Assembly (NCBI GenBank): GCA_029237695.1
Contig: CM055265.1
Coordinates: forward strand, 215,652,506-215,716,505
From: Conchocele bisecta
Taxonomy: Eukaryota > Mollusca > Bivalvia > Lucinida > Thyasiridae
DNA length: 64,000 bases
Direction of reading: 5' to 3'
Part shown: positions 55,382-64,000 of the stretch, piece by piece
How the letters are laid out: every line of letters starts with the position of its first letter
How positions within the stretch are numbered: the first letter of the stretch is position 1
Program-made: the position numbers and the translations under genes
Notes under the pieces: model-generated
The model's input: only the letters and a program-made list of their open reading frames with translations
Databases searched by the model: none
Told to the model about the DNA's origin: nothing

Positions 55382-56675
55382 CAGAGCTCCAGATAAGGTG
55401 CGTATTGGCGTATTTACACACTTATTTTAGCCGAATACGCATTGATTATCAACAGTGGGAGTACAAAATACTCACAGCAATGTGAAAATATGCATTGATT
55501 TTGATTGAGTAATGAAAAGACTAATAAAGTTGAAAATTTACTTAGTCGAGCTGCAAAAGGTGTTTACATTTTGCAGCTGAAATAAGTGAATTTTTAACTT
55601 GTTTTATTGTCGAGCCTGCTCACGGAAAGCGAGACATAGTGATCACAATGATGTCCACCCGTCCGTCTGTCCGCCCGAAATCTGCGTTAAAGTTTTTAAA
55701 TACCTTATATCTCTGCAGTCCTAAGTCACATCGACTTGAAACTTCATATGCTTATTAGTCATCATCCATATATTCATGCTGTATCCCACTCATGCGGCCC
55801 CTGTGCCCAAGGTCAAGGTCAAATGACTTGTTTGCGTTAAATTTTTGTCAAAATTTGCGTTAAAGTTTTCAAATACCTACTATCTCTGTAACTTTCGGAT
55901 TTGCTTGAAACTATGTATGCTTATTGGTCATCATCCATATATTCATTCTGTGTCCCACTCATGCAGCCTCTGTGCCCCTATGTCAATGTCAAATGACTTG
56001 GCAGTTTGCGTTAAAGTTTCTGTCAAAATTTGCGTTAAAGTTTTCACTTACCTACTATCTCTGTAAGTCAGATTTGCTTGAAACTTTGTATGCTTATTGG
56101 GCATCTTCCATATTAAAGTTTTTACATATCTTATATCTCCACAATTGTGACTCCAATTTACTTCCAACTTCCAATACTTGTCATCATCCATATTTTCATT
56201 CCATAGCCTGCCCATGTGGTCCACATGCCCAAGGTCAAAGTCAAATTACTTTGAAATTTGTGTTAAAGTTTTTACATACCGTACCTTATGTCTCCACAAC
56301 ACTTACTCTGATTTACTTCAAACTTCAAATAATTCTTTATTATCATCCATATTTTTATTCTATAGCTCACCCATGCGGCCCACATGCCTAAGATCAAATA
56401 ACTTTAAATTTTGCGTTAAAGATTTTACATACCTTATATCTACACAACCCTTAATTCAAACTTCAAATAAATACACTCTGAGACCATCAAATGCCTCGGC
56501 GGGCTGGCTCGATATGCGGGCCGTGGCCATCTGGTTTTTTTATCAATTGCTCCCTAATCCCTATTAAATAAGGAAGAACATAAATACGTAATACATTTGT
56601 AAAAGTAAAATACGCATTGAATTTGAAATCTGGGGGTATAATGCTCTTTAGATACAAAACTTATCTGGAGCTCTG
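55382..56675. mobile_element. Long copy of the CAGAGCTCCAG MITE family (1.29 kb)
   Basis: CAGAGCTCCAGATAAGGTGC at the left faces AACTTATCTGGAGCTCTG at the right. AATTTC lies on both sides, a candidate 6-bp duplication. The interior holds a CCGTCCGTCTGTCCG-type repeat with four to five tandem units, far larger than the 184-bp relative at 47,010. Confidence 0.8.
55620..56475 (+). repeat. Tandem repeat of about 180 bp, four to five units
   Basis: Unit phrases: TTTGCGTTAAAGTTTT, ACATACCTTATATCTC, TTGAAACTT-TATGCTTATTG, TCATCATCCATATATTCAT, CCCACTCATGCGGCC and TGCCCAAGGTCAAGGTCAAA. It sits inside the MITE at 55,382-56,675. Confidence 0.85.
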
Positions 56676-56802
56676 AATTTCTATGCAATTGTGTGACCTG
56701 CAGCACAATACGTTTTAGGCCTTACTATTGTTACAGTGGAGGGCTAGGGGAGCACTTGCCTGGATGATTTAGTATGATGTAGGTAGGGGCACTGTTAAAT
56801 GA

Positions 56803-57035
56803 TTAACCCTTTCAACACTACAGACCTCTATAGCGGCGTTTGCAAACAGTGTAGATCCAGATGAGCCGGCTCGTCATGAGCCGTCTCATCTGTATCTGCA
56901 CTTTTTGCAAGTAATTTTCATATTTTTAAGAAAAGAAACGCACCCTTTTCATAAATGTACTAGTCTGAAAATCATTTTGTGACGATTGGATTGGTCGGAA
57001 AATTAACATATCAAAATCCATTCCAGTTGAAAGGG
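56803..57035. mobile_element. MITE with ACCCTTTCAAC termini, holding a hairpin
   Basis: ACCCTTTCAACACTAC on the left faces CCAGTTGAAAGGG on the right. The hairpin at 56,849-56,901 has 24-bp arms (GTGTAGATCCAGATGAGCC against GGCTCATCTGTATCTGCAC-like) with three mismatches. The right terminus has been duplicated by a SINE insertion, so its true end, AAAGGGTT, lies at about 57,507. Confidence 0.7.
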
Positions 57036-57491
57036 CCCCCGGGGCGGGATCAACTGATCCTGAGAATAGTGCTGCAGTAGCCATTGCTTGTCGTAAAAGG
57101 CGACTAAACTGGCTTAACGATTGGGTTCATACTTTCCGGAACCCACTATACCGGATTTGGCCCTCGTGTACATTTTTGGCTTTCTTGTATGTGAGAGTTG
57201 AGTCAGGCTATGCCCCATATATAAAAGTAAGATTAGCGCTAATCCTATTACTTTTAGGGGATGGGATAAATGATGCTGGTGTGGCGAGGGCCTGGCACCA
57301 GATCAGGTTGTTCTAATTTCAGGACTGAATATATATTTTGATTGTAAATATTGAGTTCTGAAGTTGGGATTTATCCCCCTCGGACAGGTGGATACGGGAC
57401 ACGACCCCGTTGACCCGTCTGCGTGTAGACTCCCTGAGGCTTGTACCTCTATGTCAGAAAAGCGGACGTTAAACCCTATTCACTCACTCAC
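57036..57491 (+). mobile_element. SINE-like element inserted in a MITE terminus, 14-bp target duplication
   Basis: TCCAGTTGAAAGGG occurs at 57,022-57,035 and 57,492-57,505, exactly flanking a 456-bp copy of the repeat. The element starts CCCCCGGGGCGGGATCAACT, contains GTGTGGCGAGGGCCTGGCAC and TTGTAAATATTGAGTTCTG, and ends AAACCCTATTCACTCACTCA. Long, variable-length duplications of this kind are made by LINE-driven retroposition. Confidence 0.85.
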
Positions 57492-57579
57492 TCCAGTTGA
57501 AAGGGTTACATTTGTGTGAATTATGTTACCCACAGTGCCTGCATGTATGTACATATGTAATAAGTATAATCATCCATTC

Positions 57580-58453
57580 ATCCAAAATGGCCCATTGTGA
57601 AATGTTGTGAATGTTTGGTGGTATTACTGATGGTATTACCAGCAACTGGCAGTCAGTGGATCCTCTCCAGATTGGACCAGTATTGCCCGGTTTCACTATT
57701 AACGGCAGGGGTTCCTCCTTATAGGAATCGCGATTTTCCTGGTTTGGCCCTCGGGTACGTTTTTATCTTTGGCTCTTTTGTTACCTGGGAGTTGAATTGG
57801 GTTATTGCCCATTACAAAAGTGGTAAGATTATTACTGATCCTATTGCTTTTTGGGGTGGGGGCAAGTGATTCTGGTGTGGCGAGGACCTGGCATCAGATC
57901 AGGATTATTCTGATTTCAGGGCTGAATATATAATTCATCCAAAGTGGCCCATTGTGAAGTGTTGTGAATGTTTGGTTACTACACCGCGAATAATTCAATG
58001 CACAGCAGGCATATACAGATTCCGGTATCGCAATACTGAAGGTATTACCAGCAACTGGCAGTCAGTGGATCCTCTCCAGATTGGACCAGTATTGCCCGGT
58101 TTCACTATTAAACTATTAAACCCTAACAAACAAACAAGCAAACATTCACTACTAATGAGTGTCTGTGTATTTGTCTCCATTCGCCACACATTTGTGGCTG
58201 TGACTGGAGAACTGGGGCTTCTGGGTCATACGATCAGTGTAGATCCAGATCAGCCTGCGCATCCGCGCAGTCTGATCAGGATCTGCACTGTACGCCATTC
58301 CATCAATGAAACACCGGTCATGCTTCTAATAAATAGTACAGGTCGGCGTCTGGTTACATGAGTGTGCTACATGATCAGGAGCTACACTGGTCGCAAATCC
58401 CATAAGCCCCATTTCTCCAGTCACAGCCACATTTATTGATGGGCCATTTTGGG
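57580..58453. mobile_element. Composite foldback element with internal duplication
   Basis: The outer arms CCAAAATGGCCCAT (57,582) and ATGGGCCATTTTGG (58,439) face each other. Inner arms TTTGTGGCTGTGACTGGAGA (58,191) and CTCCAGTCACAGCCAC (58,415) form a second pair. A hairpin at 58,237-58,290 has 25-bp arms with three mismatches. Segments 57,581-57,710 and 57,943-58,112 are direct duplicates (TGGCCCATTGTGAA, CAGCAACTGGCAGTCAGTGG, CCTCTCCAGATTGGACCAGT) separated by a partial SINE at 57,715-57,940. Confidence 0.7.
57715..57940 (+). mobile_element. Partial SINE between duplicated segments
   Basis: GGAATCGCGATTTTCCTGG, TGAATTGGGTTATTGCCC, ATTATTACTGATCCTATTGC, GGCATCAGATCAGGATTATT and GGGCTGAATATATAATTCAT. 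It is closest to the copy at 53,410. Confidence 0.75.
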
Positions 58454-58927
58454 TGGGATATGGTCCCTCCCACCCCCCATCCCGGCTGACAAACAAAAAA
58501 TGCCTTTTAAGCCACAGGCATTAGGCGTGTTTCGCCTTTCATGGGTATAACTCTACTATATGAATATAAATGACATTAGAGCCTTAAATACATCATTTCA
58601 TTTGTTATGATACGAGGTTGTGTCCGACCTAGGAAAATGAGCTGTAATAAATATGTTTGAACTATGTTATTTTAGCAATACATATAACAATAATTCTCAA
58701 ATGAACATGTGCACTTTCCGCCAAAATAGTCGATTAGTGTTAATAAAATCGCGGAATCTGTTGTGATACGAGGTCATGTCCGACCAAAGTCAGAAGCCTT
58801 TATGGAGTTACACAGATGAAAACCGAAACACGCCGATTGCCTGTGTTTTAAGCCAGTGTAGATATTTGTTACATCATAAATTATTTTAGGCACTGAATCA
58901 GATATGCGCAGAAAGTGATAAGACAGC
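58454..58927. other. Host DNA, no supported gene
   Basis: TGATACGAGGTTGTGTCCGA (58,610) and TGATACGAGGTCATGTCCGA (58,763) are a spaced repeat. No exon is recognised. Confidence 0.5.
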
Positions 58928-59324
58928 AGCGCTCCAGATAAGCTGCGTATTTTCTTAAATGCCCAATTAAAATTGCCAAGAACCCAATTTAAATCAGAAG
59001 TAGCGAGTATCAAAAAGCAATAACAATTTTGTGGTACCTTTATCATGCTGCAGAAAACAATAAACAGACCACAAATATAGCATATTTTTCTTATTTTCCA
59101 TGAAAACACATCTTGGTATTTCATTAGAATTGTCTCCAAGGAGACAATTCTAATGAAATGCCAAGACTTGATTTCATTTTGAAGCAAACTATTCAATACT
59201 TGCTGTCTGTTAATGTGTAAACAGTTGTGTGATTTCATTTTACCCAATTAAAATGTTGAAATATCCAATTGCTTCCGAAATGATGGAGTGACACTACTCA
59301 ATTACTAATTCCTTATCTGGATCC
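58928..59324. mobile_element. Diverged MITE of the GAGCTCCAG family with long central palindrome
   Basis: GCGCTCCAGATAAGCTGCGT on the left and CCTTATCTGGATCCC on the right are decayed termini. At 59,109-59,165 TCTTGGTATTTCATTAGAAT plus TGTCTCC faces its complement across AA, giving 27-bp arms with one mismatch. The 157-aa minus frame across it is a by-product. Confidence 0.75.
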
Positions 59325-59589
59325 CCGAGACAGATTAGTAAAACACAATTTAATCGTAGATTTGTAGTGTATTTCTTCTGATCTCAGTTGTGCATACGAG
59401 TCGCCTGAAAAAAAGGGTTATGGTAAAAAAAAAAATTGTATTCTCAGCTGGTGGTCCTTATGCCCTGTACAATGTATTAAAGTATGTGGATGGAAGTATT
59501 CTTGAATAAATGATGAGTTGTGAGGGAACCAAATATGTTGTCCTTCTTATGACTTCCCAGCCCCATTTATAAGGTGATGGTAGCCAGGA

Positions 59590-60510
59590 TTAGGGGCATT
59601 TTGAGACGGGAGGCTGCATGTTGAAAAGGGTTTAACGTCCCAGCAACATATAAAGTCATAGAGACGGGAGGGGGCATTTTGAAAAGAGAAAGGGTTTAAC
59701 TTCCAGCAACAGCTAGTCATATAGAGACGGGAGGGGCATGTTGAAAAGAGAAAGGGTTTAACGTTCCAGCAACAGCTAGTCATATAGAGACGGGAGGGGG
59801 CATGTTGAAAAGGGAAAGGGTTTAACGTTCCAGCAACAGCTAGTCGTATAGAGACGGGAGGGGGCGTGTTGAAAATAAAAAGGGTTTAACGTCCCAGCAA
59901 CAGGTAAAGTCATATAGGGACGGGAGGGGGCATGTTGGAAAGGGAAAGGGTTTAACGTTGCAGAAACAGCTCGTCATATAGAGACGGGAGGGGGGATGTT
60001 GAAAAAGGAAAGGGTTTAACGTTCCAGCAACAGCTAAAGTCATATAGAGACGGGAGGGGCATGTTGCAAAGGGAAAGGGTTTAACGTCCCAGCAACATCG
60101 AAAGTCGTATAGAGACGGGAGGGGGCATTTTGAAAAGAGAAAGGCTGAACGTCCCAGCAACAGCTAATGTCATCTAGAGACGGGAGGGGCATGTTGAAAA
60201 GAGAAAGGGTTTAGCATTCCAGCAACAGCTAGTCATATAGAGACGGGAGGGGGCATGTTGAAAAGGGAAAGGGTTTAACGTTCCAGCAACAGCTAGTCGT
60301 ATAGAGACGGGAGGGGGCGTGTTGAAAATAAAAAGGGTTTAACATTCCAGCAACATCGAAAGTCATATAGAGACGGGAGGGGGCATTTTGAAAAGAGAAA
60401 GGCTTAACGTCCCAGCAACAGCTAATGTCATATAGAGACGGGAGGGGCATGTTGAAAAGAGAAAGGGTTTGCGTTCCAGCAACAGCTAGTCATATAGAGA
60501 CGGGAGACAT
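59590..60510 (+). repeat. 63-bp minisatellite, about 15 units
   Basis: The unit is made of AGGGTTTAACGTTCCAGCAA, CAGCTAGTCATATAGAGACG and GGAGGGGGCATGTTGAAAAG plus AGAA, repeated at 62-64 bp (anchors 59,691, 59,753, 59,816). Variants include CGTCCCAGC, GGCTTAACG and GCAACATCGAAAGTC. Minus frames made of CCWDVKPF-type repeats are by-products. Confidence 0.95.
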
Positions 60511-61180
60511 GCATATATTTGTATTGACTATCCGAAAAGAACGGCAACTATCCAAATTTAACACAGTAAATGGCATTGGGAGCGACATTTGCCCTCCGGG
60601 CTAATGAGTGCAGGATGTTTAAGCGCGAAAGTTGGGATATCCAAACGGGCAAAAACATCGATATACTTCCTAAGTATGTGATAACATTATTTTAACAAAA
60701 TGTTATGGTTATAGTTCCATCAATGTAAGCAAGGCGACTCCAACTTTTGACCTGAATATTCATGAGGATATTTTCATTATATCGCTGACAAAGCGTCACT
60801 GTCTCGGTCAAACTACCGGATTTTGAGAACAAATGAGGATAAACAGGTACATTATACAATGCATTTACTAAAACTGTGATAGTTTAAGTAACCTCAAAAG
60901 TTGATACAAATTTCAGACGTTCTACGTTTTTCAAATGATTTTCAAGAAAAATAAATTATCACATTTTCAGAAAATATCTTGTAAAACGATGACGTAAATA
61001 ATTTAATTATGCACACTGAAATTTCACAGTTGTCCGAAAACATGGCATTTCTCATACGTTTTACACACCTGTGTTTATCCATGTATCTATACTTGACATC
61101 CAATGTCAAGGTCACCAACTTATGAAATAATCAGAATAGAAAGAAAGTTTTACTTTGAGGATAATTGATTATATAGAGGA
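60511..61180. other. Host DNA, no supported gene
   Basis: AT-rich sequence without exon-like frames. TCCAATGTCAAGGTCACC (61,095) is one short repeat phrase. Confidence 0.5.
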
Positions 61181-61392
61181 TATTCATATTTGTGCAACGA
61201 ATATGACATATATGTTCATCGAGTGGTGTGAAATGTCCATATTTCACGTGAAATATGGACATTTCACACCTCTATGTTCATCGAGTGGTGTGAAATGTAC
61301 ATATTTCACGAGTGCCGTTACGCACTCGTGAAATATGGACATTTCACACCACTCGATGAACATATGTCATATTCGTTGTAAAAATATGAATA
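61181..61392. repeat. Nested palindrome, about 210 bp
   Basis: The outer arms run from TATTCATATTTGTGCAACGA through ATATGACATATATGTTCATC and GAGTGGTGTGAAATGT; the right arm returns through ACATTTCACACCACTCGATG and AACATATGTCATATTCGTTG. A second hairpin (GTCCATATTTCACG/TGAAATATGGAC) lies at 61,235-61,260, and a central one (CATATTTCACGAGTGC/GCACTCGTGAAATATG) at 61,309-61,337. Confidence 0.9.
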
Positions 61393-61895
61393 TTCTATTT
61401 CAAATATTATATACCGCTCCATGGAAATTAGCAGTTTTTAGACTGTATATGATAATGAATGTGTATATGCAGCCTATTTGCGCTGTTTTCTTTCTAAATA
61501 CAGAATATGAATATAGATAGCTGAAGTAGTCGTATTTTACCGGAAGTTGTTTATTTCATCGATGAGAACATATGACTTTTATTTACATTGTATAACTATG
61601 TATTTCATGGGTAGGTATATAATAAGTAGAGAATATTCATATTTTTGCAATGAATATGAATATTCTATTTATTATATACTGCTCCATAGAAATTAAAAGT
61701 TTTTTAGACTGTATACGGTAATGAATGTGTATTTGCAGCCTATTTGCAGTCCGGCACTGCAGGTGCGCGTTATGAATAGATAGCGGAAGTAGTCGTATTT
61801 TAACCGGAGGATGTTTATTTCATCGATGAGACCATATGAATTTTATTTACATCGTATAACTATGTATTTCATGGGTAGGTATATAATAAAACTTA
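61385..61895 (+). repeat. Tandem duplication, two units of about 250-270 bp
   Basis: Unit 1 starts near 61,385 and unit 2 near 61,655. They share AATATGAATATTCTATTT, ATTATATACCGCTCCAT, TTTTAGACTGTATA, GAATGTGTAT-TGCAGCCTAT, GAAGTAGTCGTATTTTA and TATGTATTTCATGGGTAGGT. Unit 2 differs by TGCAGTCCGGCACTGCAGG. Confidence 0.85.
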
Positions 61896-62014
61896 TTTTC
61901 CCTCCATGGAATAATACAGCATTTCATAAATGCATGTGTAATACATTGGGTGACACAGAACAAATTGAGTGGGTAGCAGGTGGGAACATGCGATGGGTAA
62001 TTTAACCTTTTTGT

Positions 62015-62125
62015 GATTTCCCCCGCCGCCCCCCATGCAGCAGGTTGAATACGGGATCGAACCCGTTTGCCCGGTCTTAAATGACCTTAGCTGTTGATAG
62101 GCCGTCAAACACCAACAAACAAAAC
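62015..62125 (+). mobile_element. 3' end of the AAACAAACAAA-tailed SINE
   Basis: CCCCCCATGCAGCAGGTTGA, ATACGGGATCGAACCCGTTT, GCCCGGTCTTAAATGACCTT and CCGTCAAACACCAACAAACA. Confidence 0.8.
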
Positions 62126-64000
62126 AGAACAAATTGAACCATGCTTCACTTGACTCCAAGTGTCTAATTACATCATAGCATTCATCCAAGAATTTCTGGA
62201 CATCCACTGTATTGTGAAAATATTTTATGTATTTAACACATGGGCCACCGGCTGAGGAAACAGAAACTTACAAACATTGCGAAAAAAGGGCACTAATTGG
62301 AGATATATATCTTTGCACACTGACACAGAATGATTAGATTTTATTTGTTTTACTGGTGTTACTAATGCTACTCCATGGATGGATTAACGACCAGTGTATG
62401 CACTGAGCTGAATGCAGGCTGATCTGCAGCTAATCGGTCGCATATATTGTAAAGTTCCCTTTTCTCAGCCGGTGCCATATAAACTATTAAGGAACGTTAT
62501 ATTTTTGCCGAATATGATTTCGAACAATTGTTTTGTATTGTAAATGATATACAAATGCTAGGACAATTTTTCAGGAAAGTAGGGAGACAGCTTCTCTTTT
62601 CCTCTGAGATTTCTAACATGTTATAATAATCTGTGACTATTTAAATATAGAAATCGTATTCAGTGAACTCGTGTTTGATAAAGTTGATTATCCAATTTGT
62701 ATCGGTGATTCTATATTTTATGTACATCTGGTGTCCCGGTGTAATTTACTGACAAATCACACAATTTATAAGGAAAATTATTTTGTTTTCAGTAAAGAAA
62801 CTATGTATAATACCAATCCATTAAGAAAACAGTATTTAAAATTATTGTTATGTGTGTTTAGTTATTATTTTCTGTTGTTGGCATACGTGTGGTGCACCAA
62901 ATGGGCATGTCCCGATCATCAATCAGCACAGTTCACAAGCCCGTAATTGTCAATCATTACCGTTACGCTGAACAAAAAATGTAAAATCAGAGTAACCTCC
63001 CTTTCCTACTCTCCGCTACTGATGCAATGAACACTTTTTATGGGCGCCCGATTTATAAATAAACACGGTGGTAACACATCTTAAGTCATTGCCGAGAACG
63101 AGGCCGGTCTGTATTCGGAATTTTAAGGTTACACATTACATGCATCATTACCGTTCGGGGTTTATACACGTCCATATGTATGTAGGTCGACTGAACCAAA
63201 ATGGGCGGATAGACACACTTACAACTTTGCATTTGACACACTTACAACTTTGTATATAGTATATATATATATATATATGTGTGTGTGTATATGTATATAT
63301 ATGTGTGTGTATGTGTATATATCTACATGTTGAAATTAAATTGTGTTTATACATGATTATATCTGGAAATAAAAACAAAAGAATAAAAAAAAACACTTTG
63401 CATTTGCATATTCTACCTTCATGATGCGTTGTATACAGAGTGGTGAAAAATGGGAGTTTTTAAAGAAAAATCATTACTGTTGCGGTCATTTCCGTTACAA
63501 AATTGTGTAACGGTAATGACGATCGTGTAACGGCAATGATAAATTACCATACTAACCAGTCAGTTCATGCGTAAATTAGATATAAACCAGGTCCCATCAG
63601 TTGTCGGTCAGTAATGGCACATTTATTCAGACCTACAACTTTATACATGTATATCAGGATTTAATTAGTAAAAGCTCTGAAACAACAACAAAACAGACAC
63701 AGCTTCCAGGAGTGTGGGTTTCTATTGGCAATCACATTAAAAGTAAACATTAACTTGAAGTTAGATTGTACAGCATATACAAAGTATAAATATGTTTGTT
63801 ATATATGCTGTATTAGTATTTTAAATAAATGAAGAGTCATTACCGTTACATTTTGTCATTTCCGTTACTCCCATATTTTTGGAGGCTGTGCTATTAGTTA
63901 AATGTAGCTTTATAAGATGTTTGGTACATGTGGTAAAACACGGCATTCTGTTACATGCCAAGCTATTTTGTTTTGCTTAACTTTACTGATTCATATTAAA
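62126..64000. other. Host DNA to the window end, no supported gene
   Basis: AT-rich. The 91-aa plus frame at 62,671-62,946 is the longest and shows no domain. The microsatellite at 63,252-63,325 and the scattered TCATTACCGTTAC motif (62,948-63,875) are the only structures I can support. Confidence 0.5.
63252..63325 (+). repeat. TA/TG microsatellite
   Basis: Runs of (TA)n, (TG)n, then mixed TATATG units. Confidence 0.95.

Noticed and set aside
59840..60160. 106-aa minus frame with Cys-Trp repeats
   Set aside because: It is an exact by-product of the 63-bp minisatellite, whose unit length is a multiple of three.
62671..62946. 91-aa plus frame with hydrophobic stretch
   Set aside because: It has a hydrophobic run near residues 56-74, but no promoter, homology or splice support.

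Overview
The window reads as an AT-rich, repeat-laden animal genome. Intron-containing gene fragments, tRNA-derived SINEs, MITE-like foldbacks and the dispersed families carrying the phrases 'CAAGGTCAAGGTCA', 'GGGGGCATATAG' and 'CCGTCCGTCTGTCCG' all suggest a bivalve mollusc. That placement is inference from repeat style, not from a marker gene.

Layout. (1) 1-9,330 is host DNA. It has a divergent pair of first exons around a promoter with two NRF-1-type sites (a SWIM-finger gene fragment on minus and a short exon on plus), a second promoter with CRE, CCAAT and GC boxes followed by one exon (8,108-8,234), and several SINE pieces. (2) 9,335-24,056 and 42,316-44,172 are one 74-bp satellite array of well over 200 monomers, with two main monomer types and long-range duplicated blocks. 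Clean stretches alternate with indel-rich ones. (3) 24,057-42,315 is an 18.26-kb Maverick/Polinton-type self-synthesising transposon (adintovirus-like) that interrupts the satellite. It is flanked by a perfect 5-bp duplication, ACAGT. (4) 44,172-64,000 is host DNA with a multi-exon CARF-like/MULE-transposase-domain gene (44,401-48,511), then dense SINEs, MITEs, palindromes and minisatellites.

The Polinton has TIRs of about 265 bp whose outer 64 bp are themselves palindromic. Left to right it carries: a C2H2 zinc-finger/coiled-coil gene (minus); a 220-aa ORF and a protein-primed type-B DNA polymerase (plus); a convergent retroviral-type (RVE) integrase (minus); several gene-sized blocks separated by AT-rich spacers, mainly readable on minus and presumably virion proteins (one has a capsid-like stretch); a plus-strand block with about seven 49-aa coiled-coil repeats; small ORFs; and a 127-aa minus gene at the right end. 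The polymerase and integrase are easily recognised but broken by frameshifts and stops. Polymerase motifs A, B and C and the integrase catalytic Glu are altered. Some breaks sit at homopolymers, so sequencing error and true decay cannot be separated here.

Two end genes of the element share a 29-bp upstream block with one mismatch. The right TIR ends in the tail codons of the left zinc-finger gene, which suggests the TIRs were once about 0.6 kb long and that one zinc-finger copy was deleted.
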